Shown here: positions 17,455 to 25,860 of the stretch, in pieces
Position numbering within the stretch: position 1 is the stretch's first letter
Layout of the letters: each line of letters begins with the position of its first letter
DNA from: Bog-473 sp963755375
GTDB taxonomy: Bacteria > Actinomycetota > Acidimicrobiia > Acidimicrobiales > RAAP-2
DNA length: 64,000 nucleotides
Assembly (NCBI GenBank): GCA_963755375.1
Contig: CAVWKG010000016.1
Location: 1,302,001 to 1,366,000, forward strand
Direction of reading: 5' to 3'
Made by a program: the position numbers and the translations under genes
The notes under the pieces: model-generated
Seen by the model: the letters and a program-made list of their open reading frames with translations, nothing else
What the model was told of the DNA's origin: nothing
Databases searched by the model: none

Positions 17455-18606
17455 ATGAAGAGACTTACTCGACTAGCCGCCGTCGCCAGTACCGCACTGG
17501 GGCTAACGGCGTTCGCCGTACCAATAGCGGCGGGCGCCTTAGGGCCCGCCCCGCGACCGGACTTTGGCGAAGGACAACACCCCGTCTTCGTCCAGACCGA
17601 CAGTGTTGCTGGGAACCAGGTGGTGGCCTACGACAGCGCCCCAAACGGCACCCTCACCCTGGTCAACACCTACAACACAGGCGGACTCGGCGGCGTGCTG
17701 AACGGCTCACAGGTCGACCATCTCGGCTCGCAGGGTTCCTTGACCTATGACGCAGCTCGTTCCTCGCTCTATGCCGTCAATGCCGGAAGCAATACGGTGT
17801 CGGTCTTTGCGGTCCGCGGCGACCAGCTGAGCCTGCGCCAGGTGGTCGGTTCCGGTGGAGCCTTCCCGGTCAGCGTTGCCGTGCATGGCGATCTCGTCTC
17901 GGTGCTGAACGCCCAAAACGGCGGATCGGTGCAGGAGTTTTACTCCTTCTTCGGTCACCTCTTTCCGGTTCCGGGGTCCAATCGAAACCTCGGTTTGACC
18001 ATCCCGACCGACACCACCCAGTTCACCCACACGCCGGGTCAGGTGCTCTATTCGCCCGACGGTTCCAAATTGATCGTGACGACGAAGGCCACCACCAACG
18101 CCATTGAAGTCTTCAACGTCGGGTTCTTTGGGTTCTTGTCGCCATCACCGGTCGTCACCACGGAGCCAGGGGCGGTCCCATTTGCCCTTGCCTTCGATCC
18201 TGCCGGTCACTTGGTGGTGGCAGAAGCTGGGCCCAGTGCGCTGGCCACGTTCGGTCTCGATCACGACGGCACTCTCACGCCGATCAGCACGCTGGCGAGC
18301 GGACAAACCGGACTGTGCTGGGTCACGGCATCGGGATCCTTGCTCTACACGGGTAACACCGGGGCCAACTCCACCAGCGGCTACGTGAGTAGCGCCGGTG
18401 GACAGCTCAGCCTGTTGGGCGCCACTCCGACCGATCCGGGAACCGTTGACGGATCTGTCTCATCGGACGGTCACTATCTCTTCGTGCAGACCGGCGGAAA
18501 CGGGATGGTCGATGAGTTCCAAATCAACCCCAATGGCTCTCTGACTGAAATCGGATCCGTTCTAGTCTCTGGTGCAGCCGGTGGCCAAGGAATCGCCGCC
18601 AGCTAG
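17455..18606 (+). CDS. Exported lactonase-like beta-propeller protein
   Basis: A 383-residue protein. An N-terminal signal peptide (MKRLTRLAAVASTALGLTAF, cleavage near AAGALG) precedes seven-bladed propeller-type repeats: DAARSSLYAVNAGSNTVSVF, YSPDGSKLIVTTKATTNAIEVF, and FVQTGGNGMVDEF. These resemble the 6-phosphogluconolactonase/YVTN family. Export argues against a central-metabolism lactonase; a binding or extracellular enzyme role is more likely. ATG 17455 is chosen for the AGAGGAG ribosome site six bases upstream. It diverges from the ECF sigma gene. Confidence 0.85.
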   Translation: MKRLTRLAAVASTALGLTAFAVPIAAGALGPAPRPDFGEGQHPVFVQTDSVAGNQVVAYDSAPNGTLTLVNTYNTGGLGGVLNGSQVDHLGSQGSLTYDAARSSLYAVNAGSNTVSVFAVRGDQLSLRQVVGSGGAFPVSVAVHGDLVSVLNAQNGGSVQEFYSFFGHLFPVPGSNRNLGLTIPTDTTQFTHTPGQVLYSPDGSKLIVTTKATTNAIEVFNVGFFGFLSPSPVVTTEPGAVPFALAFDPAGHLVVAEAGPSALATFGLDHDGTLTPISTLASGQTGLCWVTASGSLLYTGNTGANSTSGYVSSAGGQLSLLGATPTDPGTVDGSVSSDGHYLFVQTGGNGMVDEFQINPNGSLTEIGSVLVSGAAGGQGIAAS

Positions 18607-18689
18607 TAATCGCCGCCTGATACGAGCGGCGGCGTCCTCAACTGGGCGCCGCCGCTCGCCGGGCCGAGTATTGGCAAGGGCTCGAAGTC

Positions 18690-19370
18690 GGACATGGTGG
18701 TCGATTCGGCTCGGATGACGATGCCAGATGCCTGGGGTGGCTCTCCCACGCTTCTGAGATACTCGCCGAGCCATGCAAAGAGTGTGTACAGCGTTCCTGG
18801 GAGGATCATTTGGGGGACGTCTATTGACCGTAGAAGGGAGCGTCGTCCGCAGCCGCGCACACCGGGTGAGGTCCTGGGTCTTGGCCTGTCGTAGTCACCA
18901 TCGATCGGAGTGACCGCATCGTTGGGATCATCCGGAACGACGATGTCAGCCATCACGAAGCGTCCACTAGGCACCCGTCGTTCAGCGATCCTATGAAGAG
19001 GTCTGCTTTGGTCGGTCCGTCGAGGTAGTGCCCAGCAAGCGCTGAAACTACAAGATCAAAGGGTCCTGGCGGCAGCGGATCCTCTAAGCGGGCGACTGCA
19101 AAACTCCGCCTCGGCGTAGCCGCCGTCGTGCGTGAGTAAGCATCTCGCCACACTTTCATCGATTGCGAGGAGGTGCGCCTTCGGGTGCCTCTTTGCCACT
19201 CTGAAAGCGGTCTCTCCTGTGCCCACCCCAAGATCGAGAATGATGGTGTCGACTTCGACCCCGACAGTGGCCTCTGCCTTTCGATCCTCTAACTCCTCAT
19301 CCGCCGGGACCTCGGAAATCACCCTCTCAAGGTGGGTCTCAGGATTGAGCCTTGCGTCTCGCGCCCCTGG
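18690..19370 (-). pseudogene. SAM-dependent methyltransferase, decayed by frameshifts
   Basis: Pieces in three frames follow each other in the order of one class I methyltransferase. First comes LNPETHLERVISEVPADEEL (19350-19290), then TIILDLGVGTGETAFRVAKRHPKA with SAM motif I (near 19230). Next is ARLEDPLPPGPFDLVVSALAGHYLDGPTKADLF in another frame (near 19090-18990). Last is PSGRFVMADIVVPDDPNDAVTPID in a third (near 18970-18900), with a degraded tail. At least two frameshifts are needed and the start is missing, so this looks like a true pseudogene. Confidence 0.7.
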
Positions 19371-19529
19371 TCCAGTTCGCTGCCGGCAATGAGCATGCCT
19401 TCTCGCTGTCCTTGGAGCGCATTCTCGAGGAGAGGTTGTCGGTGGCCCCAGTTACTTGGATGTGGGATTCTCCATGGCGAATAAACCAAACGGGTCGGAA
19501 GGCTCGCTTGCGCGAGGAGAGGAGGCACC

Positions 19530-19820
19530 ATGATCGGTGTCAGCGTTGTATTCGACTACGACGGCAACTTCGATCGCTCCCGGGTGGTTGAGGTAGCCAA
19601 GAATGCGCGGAAGATGTTCGAGGGCCTGCCGGGTCTTCGCTTCAAGGTCTTCACCGTGGACGAGAAGCAGCAGCGGGCGATGAACTTCTACGTGTGGGAC
19701 TCGCAGGAAGCGGCGGATGCCTTCTTCACCGACGAACTTCGAGAGAGAGTGACTGGGTTGTACGGGGTATCACCCACGCTGAGCTACCTGGAGATTGCCG
19801 AACTCGTTGACAACTCATAG
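19530..19820 (+). CDS. YdhR-like / ABM-fold small protein
   Basis: A 96-residue protein beginning MIGVSVVFDYDGNFD with NARKMFEGLPGLRFKVFTVDE and NFYVWDSQEAADAFFTDE, the pattern of the dimeric ferredoxin-like antibiotic biosynthesis monooxygenase fold and closest in feel to YdhR-type proteins. Members include cofactor-free monooxygenases, but many have no known reaction. A GAGGAGGCACC ribosome site lies just before the ATG. It is not obviously in an operon. Confidence 0.75.
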   Translation: MIGVSVVFDYDGNFDRSRVVEVAKNARKMFEGLPGLRFKVFTVDEKQQRAMNFYVWDSQEAADAFFTDELRERVTGLYGVSPTLSYLEIAELVDNS

Positions 19821-20503
19821 AACGAAAAGGCGCATATCGAGCATGGTCAGAGGGTGCCGCCTGTCGCCGGGCAGGGCGAGGCTCAATTTTGCGACCCGCA
19901 TCCTCAGGATCTTCAGGACGCGCCAAGGACAAACGTTTCTCTGGACTCTGAGACGAAAAGGGGAGCCAAACAGGGAGCCACAAACGCCCGGACGCCTATG
20001 GACGACCACGAACTCACACGGACGATAAACCATTAACCCTGCCACCTGCACATTCGTATGCACACCAACGGACCCTCAGGTCGACTCCGCAGGTTTCGGG
20101 TTCGAATCCCGAGGGGCACACCGAGTGGCGCACTTGAGGACGCAGGATCCCAGCTGAGGGCTTAAGCGGATCGCGTGAGCCGTCTCTTCCACACGCCAGC
20201 TGTGCCTTACCCGGAGACAGCTAACCGATACACCTAATTCGCGTGACTCGATCCGCGGGGCTACGTGGGATGGGATCGCGATTTGCACGATTTCGGTCCG
20301 GCTTTGCAGACCTACGCGGAAAGGCCGGGACGACAAGACGACCGCGGACTAGCGCAACTTGACAAATGGGGGACCTCCGTCATCGGTCATTGATCAACTT
20401 TCTTGTCCACGTTGCCGTCGAGTTGTAGGCGAGTTGCGAATGTTTCTAGTGACGCTGGTAAGGAATGGTCCAGGAGGGGGAGGAGGGCGGAGGAGGACAA
20501 CCC
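19821..20503. other. Region without a clear gene, containing a tRNA-like fragment
   Basis: No protein-coding frame convinces. The tRNA-like 3' fragment at 20081-20123 is the only structured element noticed. Confidence 0.4.
20081..20123 (+). repeat. tRNA 3'-end-like fragment, copy b
   Basis: Reads GACTCCGCAGG then TTTCGGGTTCGAATCCCGA and GGGGCACACC: a perfect T-arm and an acceptor-like end without a 5' half. Member of the dispersed tRNA-like family. Confidence 0.55.
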
Positions 20504-20740
20504 ATGAGTGGCCAGATCAACTACCGACCGAATCAAATTGGTATGCGGACGGCACAAGCCGCTCGCTTCGCGAAGAAGCTGAATGACGCCGCAGATGGAC
20601 CACTGGTCGCCTGGCTGACCATCTCGGGCGACCTCGCTGTCGACCCTGATCTCCTCCGCCAACTGGTGGTGCCGGAACCTCAGCAGCCACGACGGAGGTG
20701 CCCGAAGCGGCCAGGGTTCGATGATCCCGCGAGGAAGTAA
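20504..20740 (+). CDS. Hypothetical 78-residue protein
   Basis: ATG 20504 has a purine-rich GGAGGAGGACAA leader. The product starts MSGQINYRPNQIGMRTAQAA and includes KKLNDAADGPLVAWLTISGD; nothing is recognisable. A longer frame on the opposite strand covers the same DNA but has no better claim. Kept at low confidence because of the ribosome site alone. Confidence 0.35.
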   Translation: MSGQINYRPNQIGMRTAQAARFAKKLNDAADGPLVAWLTISGDLAVDPDLLRQLVVPEPQQPRRRCPKRPGFDDPARK

Positions 20741-21122
20741 CTCGCAGGAACCGACGGCCGCACTGGCGACACTCGACGGTACATCGCCACGTCGCGCCAA
20801 CGGTGCGCCTCCGTACGGGAGGCGCCAGCCAGCGGATTTTTTCGCGCTCCATCGACCAGCGTCAATTAGTCCGTCCAGCGCAAGCTGAGAGTCGCCCCTC
20901 CTGGGAGAGCCGTCGTGAACGGTGATCCAGTGCCATCGGACACGGTCGCCGAACGAGCAGTGCCCAAGTGTTGTCGATCACAATCGCCCGGCTGCCGTCG
21001 GGGTTGACGAAGGCGACCGACTCAACACCGTCCTCGGTGGGAGAGGAGGTATCGGGTCCGCGGGGCCCTGTCGTTGGCCGCTCGGTCACCCGAAGGGATC
21101 CGGCAGCAGCTGAGTCTCTCTG
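20741..21122. other. Gap before the MFS efflux gene
   Basis: Nothing recognised on either strand; it is downstream of the minus-strand efflux gene. Confidence 0.35.
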
Positions 21123-22778
21123 CTACAGGCTCTCCCAGCCAGCACCGTCCACCGTCGTTGGCATGGTGGACTCGTCAACCGCATCCCCGCCCACATCAGT
21201 CGCTTGCGGCGGTTGAGGGTCGGACCGAGACGTGGCCACGAACGCAGTCGTGCGCAGAGGGATCTCCTTGATGAGCCAGCTCAGGACGAAACCGAGGACG
21301 ACAAAGGGCACTGCGACAAAGAAGGCGGTCTCGACGGAGTGACTGAAGGCACCGACGACAAAGGTGCGCTGGGCGGCCGGAAGATGGTCGATCTGGGCAG
21401 GGTTGGCTGTCACGCTCGAGCCGCTGACCAACTTCAACTCGGCCGACGTCGCGTGCAGTTTGAGTTGTGAGATCAGGCGGTTGGCGAAGACGGCACCGAG
21501 GACGGCCACCCCGAAGGCTCCCCCGATGGTCCGGAAGAAGGTCGCGGTTGCCGTGGCGACTCCCAGCGCGGAGTAGGGCACTGCGTTCTGCACGGCGACC
21601 ACGAGCACCTGCATGACCAGGCCTATGCCGAGCCCGGTGATGAACATGAAAAGGGCCGCTTCCGCATAGCTGGTATCCGGTCCAAGCTGCGTGAGCGAGA
21701 GCAGGCCGAGGGAGAGGACCCCCGTGCCCACGATCGGGAACACCTTGTAGCGCCCGGTGCGGGTCACGATGCGCCCACTCGAGATGAAGGTAATCAGCAT
21801 GCCGACGATCATGGGCAGGAGTTCGAGGCCGGAAAGGGTCGGCGAGGCTCCGTGGACGATCTGGAGGTACAGGGGCAGGTAGATGATGGCCCCGAACATG
21901 GCGAAGCCGATGATGAACCCGACACCCGAGGTGGCGGTGAAGGTCCGGTTCTTGAAGAGCCAGAGCGGGATGATGGGCTCGGAGGCCCTGGTCTCGATGA
22001 AGCAGAAGATGCACAGCGATGCCAGGGCCACGAGCCCAGTGCCGATGATCACAGGCGAGCCCCAGGCGTATTCGGAACCGGCCCAGGTCGTGAGCAAGAT
22101 GATGCAGGTGACACCAACGGAGAGGAAGGCGGTGCCGGCCCAATCGATCTTGTGCGGTACCCGCTTGACCGGGAGGTGGAGCACTGCGGCCACGACGAAC
22201 AGGGCGACGATGCCGAGCGGCAGGTTGATGTAGAAGATCCAGCGCCACGACAGGTGCTCGGTGAAGAAGCCGCCGAGCAGCGGGCCCGCCACGTTGGTGA
22301 CTCCGAAGACGACGCCGAAGTAGCCCATGTATTTGCCCCGCTGCCGGGCCGACACGACGTCGCCCATGATGGCCTGGGCCCCGACCATCAGCCCGCCGGC
22401 CCCGATTCCCTGAATCGCCCGGAAAGCGATGAGTTCGGCCATGGACTGGGATAACCCGGACAGCACGGAGCCGACCAGGAAGATCACGATGGCCAGCTGG
22501 AAGAGCGCTTTACGGCCGTAGAGGTCGCCCAGCTTTCCCCACAGGGGCGTGGAGATACAGGTGGTCAGGAGGTATGCCGTCACCACCCACGAGAGGTGGT
22601 TGAGCCCGTGCAGGTCGCCGGCGATGGTGGGGAGTGCCGTCGCCACGATGGTCTGGTCGAGGGCGGCCAGAGCCATCCCCAGCATGAGTGCTCCGAGGAT
22701 CACGAGGATCCGACGGTGCTCGGCGCCGGCCGCCTCTTCGGCCTCTCGATCGACCGGGGCTGTCCTCAGCTCAGTCAC
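21123..22778 (-). CDS. MFS drug efflux transporter, DHA2 (EmrB/QacA) type
   Basis: A 551-residue membrane protein with about 14 predicted helices. The first helix carries LDQTIVATALPTIAGDL (motif D1 of DHA2 pumps). The helix 2-3 loop has GKLGDLYGRKALF (motif A), and helix 5 has GPLLGGFFTEHLSWRWIFYINLP (motif C plus the DHA2 signature). It exports drugs or toxic compounds by proton antiport. Its ATG overlaps the end of the MarR gene by eight bases, so the two form one transcript under MarR control. Confidence 0.93.
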   Translation of the reverse strand: MTELRTAPVDREAEEAAGAEHRRILVILGALMLGMALAALDQTIVATALPTIAGDLHGLNHLSWVVTAYLLTTCISTPLWGKLGDLYGRKALFQLAIVIFLVGSVLSGLSQSMAELIAFRAIQGIGAGGLMVGAQAIMGDVVSARQRGKYMGYFGVVFGVTNVAGPLLGGFFTEHLSWRWIFYINLPLGIVALFVVAAVLHLPVKRVPHKIDWAGTAFLSVGVTCIILLTTWAGSEYAWGSPVIIGTGLVALASLCIFCFIETRASEPIIPLWLFKNRTFTATSGVGFIIGFAMFGAIIYLPLYLQIVHGASPTLSGLELLPMIVGMLITFISSGRIVTRTGRYKVFPIVGTGVLSLGLLSLTQLGPDTSYAEAALFMFITGLGIGLVMQVLVVAVQNAVPYSALGVATATATFFRTIGGAFGVAVLGAVFANRLISQLKLHATSAELKLVSGSSVTANPAQIDHLPAAQRTFVVGAFSHSVETAFFVAVPFVVLGFVLSWLIKEIPLRTTAFVATSRSDPQPPQATDVGGDAVDESTMPTTVDGAGWESL

Positions 22779-23271
22779 GGGCGTCGTCCAAGTCTCGTTC
22801 GAGGTCCTCCGCGAAGCGACTCAGCAGGTCGGCCAACACCGACAGGTCGTCGTCGCCCCACTCCTGCAGGAGCCGTTCGAGCCAGGCCCGGCGGGCCCGC
22901 CGAACCCGTTCGATGGTCCGGCGACCGGCCGGGGTAAGGCGGATCCTCGAGGCTCGGCCGTCGTCTGGGTCGGTCTGGCGCACGACCATCCCGTCGCGCT
23001 CGAGCTGCTGGACCTTCCGGGTCACCGTCGGGGTGTCGACTCCCAATATCTCGGCGAGGGCTGTGACTCGGAGCGAGTCGCCCCGCGCGGAGAGCTTGAA
23101 TAGCAGGGTGGCTCCGGCCCGGTCGAGCCGCACGCCAGCAAAGCGCAGGAGCCGCTCGTGCAGGCGGACCTGGGTGATCGACCGGGCGACGGTTTGCAAC
23201 ACCTCGTCGAACCGGTCGACGTGACGGGCCGCCGGGCCTGACCCAGCAGGCTCGATAGTTGCTTTCAGCAC
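22771..23271 (-). CDS. MarR family transcriptional regulator
   Basis: A 166-residue protein with a winged helix: LFKLSARGDSLRVTALAEIL then GVDTPTVTRKVQQLERDGMV and the wing RQTDPDDGRASRIRLTPAG (D-x-R-A-S/R-x signature). It is expected to repress the efflux pump gene that it overlaps and to be released by a ligand. Start GTG 23271 abuts the inverted repeat at 23272-23284, consistent with autorepression. Confidence 0.9.
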   Translation of the reverse strand: MLKATIEPAGSGPAARHVDRFDEVLQTVARSITQVRLHERLLRFAGVRLDRAGATLLFKLSARGDSLRVTALAEILGVDTPTVTRKVQQLERDGMVVRQTDPDDGRASRIRLTPAGRRTIERVRRARRAWLERLLQEWGDDDLSVLADLLSRFAEDLERDLDDARD

Positions 23272-23284
23272 GTAAATATCTTAC
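23272..23284. promoter_or_regulatory. Inverted repeat GTAA-N5-TTAC before the MarR gene
   Basis: A short AT-rich inverted repeat immediately upstream of the MarR start codon, the usual place and shape of a MarR operator. It could also overlap the -10 element. Confidence 0.45.
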
Positions 23285-23649
23285 ACCGGCCTCGTTCGGG
23301 GCTAAGTCCCACTGCCCCGACGCCGACGCTTCTCGCTTTCGTTGAGCAGATTTGGCTCGCAAGGAGTGTTGATGACAACTCGGATGAACGACACCACGGG
23401 TATCTCAGTTGGGGCAGAGCGAACCCAGGACCCACGACCGCCCCACTATCCGTCCCCCACTATCCATGCCCCACTGTCTCAACGATATTGGGACGTGATA
23501 CACAGCGCGGGGGCGGACTGGTCGCAGGCACGGCGCTGTTGGCTCGGGATTGAGCTTGACCTAAGCAGTGGACAGCCCTTGCGAAAATTAGAGGCTCGAC
23601 TTGTCCGCCAGAGATTGTTGAGATACCAGCCGTACGAATACCGACGAAG
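23285..23649. other. Region between MarR and the nucleotidyltransferase gene
   Basis: A 98-codon plus-strand frame from ATG 23372 is open here but has no recognisable sequence and a direct repeat (CCCACTATCC twice); I do not call a gene. Confidence 0.35.
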
Positions 23650-24198
23650 TCACGGTGACTGGTGACCAAGCGCCGCGATGGCTTCGTCGACCAACGGGAG
23701 CGTTCCATCTGGAAACCGGTCTTCGGGAAAGAACTCCTCATACAGTTCCAAGGCCTCGGCAACGCTGGTGATGCCACATCTTTTGACGAGGAAGTTGATG
23801 TCGAGACGGTCCCGCGAGCCACGTCCGGCCCGCATCTTCATGGCCAACATCGATCGCTCATCGGCGGCGACGATCTCAACGTTCCCCGACTTGAGTATCG
23901 GTTGCCAGTTGGGCTCCTTGAATATCGGTATGAACCGTGACGCCGAGTTGTTGAGCCACTCGGCACCGAGCCCTCGGCGTTCACCGATCTCAGCGGCGAC
24001 GGCGAGCACGTCATCTGTCGGATGAATGGAGCCATCAATGTCTCCGGTGGTGAACCGAGCATCGAACGCAAGCACCATGACCGCCCCGCCAACTAAGTAG
24101 ATCTTGGCCTTGACATTGCGAGCGTTGAGTTGGTCTGCAAGTTCGGCAAGTGCCGACTCCATTTCGTCCCGGTTGAGATCAGGCACTCTCAAGTTCAT
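23650..24198 (-). CDS. Nucleotidyltransferase-fold protein (DUF6036/AbiEii-like), putative toxin
   Basis: A 182-residue protein with the minimal nucleotidyltransferase signature: KIYLVGGAVMVLAFDAR followed by TGDIDGSIHPT (GG and D-x-D type motif), then ADERSMLAMKMRAGRGSRDRLDI, the K/R-rich block of DUF6036/AbiEii relatives. Toxins of this kind transfer nucleotides to tRNA or other targets. The chosen ATG 24198 overlaps the end of the XRE gene by 20 bases, so they are one transcript and likely a toxin-antitoxin pair. Confidence 0.8.
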   Translation of the reverse strand: MNLRVPDLNRDEMESALAELADQLNARNVKAKIYLVGGAVMVLAFDARFTTGDIDGSIHPTDDVLAVAAEIGERRGLGAEWLNNSASRFIPIFKEPNWQPILKSGNVEIVAADERSMLAMKMRAGRGSRDRLDINFLVKRCGITSVAEALELYEEFFPEDRFPDGTLPLVDEAIAALGHQSP

Positions 24199-24799
24199 CT
24201 TCCGCAGCAAACACGCCGTGTCGGATGAGCGCTCCAGGCGAGTTGGCGATCTCCCAGGTATGGAATCTCGGGTTCTTGGAGAGATACCAGAAGGGTCGAT
24301 TGAACCTCTTTGGGTCATTGGTCCAGCGAGGTGGAGAGATCGCCTTCCTGGCGGCCTCATCTTCAACTATCGCAGCGAGGAAAGCATCCCAACGCGTGTC
24401 ACCTACGAGGCCTGGGGGCTGGCTGGTAAGGGCATCGAATCCCTCCTGGCTGGATCGCCGGAGGGCGTCTTTCAGATCGATGACAGCGCGAAGAGCACCA
24501 TCCTCACGAATATCGAGAGACAGCCCTTCGCCTGCATTCCCATACAGCCGATCTTTGATCGTGTTGGCGGTGGCAACCGCGCTGTGCCGCAGCAAAGGTG
24601 CCAGCCGTATGGCGATCGACTGGCCGGCGGACTCGGCGATCCTGCTCAGCAGGGTGAGTGATGGCTCTCTTCGTCCAGCTTCGACTTCGGCGATGGTCGA
24701 TTGGGGGACACCAGCCTTCGCGGCCAAGTCGCGCTGAGTCAGGCCACTGACTCGCCGCAACTGACGGAGGATTGCGCTTGCTTCAGCCTTTCCATCCAC
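24179..24799 (-). CDS. XRE-type helix-turn-helix protein, putative antitoxin
   Basis: From GTG 24799, 206 residues. The N-terminus is a Cro/C1-type HTH (QLRRVSGLTQRDLAAKAGVP, then QSTIAEVEAGRREPS). The C-terminal half (RWDAFLAAIVEDEAARKAI and RFNRPFWYLSKN) would contact the partner. An ATG at 24820 is in frame, but the palindrome at 24802-24814 lies inside that extension, which makes GTG 24799 more likely. Expected to repress its own promoter and neutralise the nucleotidyltransferase encoded downstream. Confidence 0.78.
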   Translation of the reverse strand: MDGKAEASAILRQLRRVSGLTQRDLAAKAGVPQSTIAEVEAGRREPSLTLLSRIAESAGQSIAIRLAPLLRHSAVATANTIKDRLYGNAGEGLSLDIREDGALRAVIDLKDALRRSSQEGFDALTSQPPGLVGDTRWDAFLAAIVEDEAARKAISPPRWTNDPKRFNRPFWYLSKNPRFHTWEIANSPGALIRHGVFAAEDELESA

Positions 24800-24801
24800 G
24801 G

Positions 24802-24814
24802 TGGTATGATACCA
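24802..24814. promoter_or_regulatory. Palindrome TGGTATGATACCA, putative antitoxin operator
   Basis: A perfect 13-base palindrome three bases upstream of the GTG start of the XRE gene. On the minus strand it contains TATCAT, a possible -10 element, so the transcript may be leaderless and self-repressed. Confidence 0.5.
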
Positions 24815-24982
24815 GATCACAGATCAGAATGACCTGAGCGGGACCGGCTCCAGCACAATCCCCCGCCCGCTACGTACCTCCCCGCTATCCAACCCACTCT
24901 CTGGGTGGTACTGGGTGGACATCAACCGAATCCCTGGATCAAGACTGGATGTAACCGCAGGTCACTGCTCGGACGAACTCCA

Positions 24983-25040
24983 TGGACTCCCCTGCCTCGG
25001 ACTCTTAATCGCAGGTTTCGGTTCGAATCCCGGGGCGCAC
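24983..25040 (+). repeat. tRNA-Lys(CUU)-like 3' fragment, copy c
   Basis: Contains CGGACTCTTAATC (anticodon-loop-like, CTT), GCAGG, a T-arm core GGTTCGAATCCC and GGGCGCAC. The D-arm and 5' acceptor strand are absent. The upstream GGACTCCCCTG is shared with the copy at 53953. Confidence 0.6.
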
Positions 25041-25073
25041 TTTTCTGGTGAAATTCCCTGTTCGGGTCAGGTT

Positions 25074-25832
25074 TTACCGTCCAAAGGTGGATCCACCGTT
25101 TAGGTGGATGACCTGACCAGTTACGAAGCCGCCACCCTCGGACGACAGCCAGGCGGCAGCGAGACCGACCTCTTCTGGCTTGCCCAACCTGCGCACAGGC
25201 ACAGTGGCAAGCATCCGATCGAGTTGTCCACTGGCGAATCCAGCGACATTGGCCATCAGGCCCAAGGCAAGGGCGTTCGCCGTGATCCCATATTTGCCGT
25301 TCTCCACCGCCACATGTCGGATCAATGACTCTGCCGCCGCTTTGGAAGCCCCATAGCTACTCACCCCGATGGGCAGGCCGACCGATCCTGCCCCCGACGA
25401 AATCTGGATGATCCGTCCCCATCCTTGCTCGATCATTGCTGGCAGGCTTCTCCGAACGACATTCATGGTTCCGAGCACATTCAGATTGATGGTCGGAAGC
25501 CAGTCTTCGGGGCCTGAATCCTTGAATAATTTCGTCGAGGATCCTTCGGTGATACCAGCGTTGTTGACGAGGATGTCAACGTCTCTTCCATCTGCAGAGA
25601 TGGCATCGAACCCGTCATCGACGGCTGAGGCGTCAGTCACGTCGAAGATTGCAGCCGAAGCGTTGTTGCCCTTCGACCGGATGGTGGCAACGACTTCGGC
25701 GGCTCGGTCCCCATGAAGATCGTTCACATAGACGAATGCTCCCGCCGACGCCAGAACTTCGGCGATTCCTCTCCCCACACTTCGACCTCCGCCGGTCACA
25801 AGTGCGGTACGGCCCGTCAAGTCGATCAACAA
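25074..25832 (-). CDS. Short-chain dehydrogenase/reductase
   Basis: A 252-residue classical SDR: TGGGRSVGRGIAE cofactor loop (residues 13-25), NNAG near 90, catalytic YGASKAA with serine IQISSGAG upstream, and the C-terminal GGSTFGR ending after GQVIHLNGG. NAD(P)-dependent oxidation or reduction of a hydroxy/keto acyl substrate is expected. The start is a TTG after an AAGGAG; another start nearby is possible. It follows the second SDR gene by 28 bases. Confidence 0.88.
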   Translation of the reverse strand: MLIDLTGRTALVTGGGRSVGRGIAEVLASAGAFVYVNDLHGDRAAEVVATIRSKGNNASAAIFDVTDASAVDDGFDAISADGRDVDILVNNAGITEGSSTKLFKDSGPEDWLPTINLNVLGTMNVVRRSLPAMIEQGWGRIIQISSGAGSVGLPIGVSSYGASKAAAESLIRHVAVENGKYGITANALALGLMANVAGFASGQLDRMLATVPVRRLGKPEEVGLAAAWLSSEGGGFVTGQVIHLNGGSTFGR

Positions 25833-25860
25833 TTCGAATCACTTCTCCTTCCCTATGCGC

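Noticed and set aside
20387..20800. A 137-codon minus-strand frame
   Set aside because: No recognisable motif or ribosome site; the opposite strand has a short frame with a better leader.
24983..25040. A possible functional tRNA-Lys gene
   Set aside because: No D-arm or matching 5' acceptor strand can be found; the same truncation is seen in the other copies.
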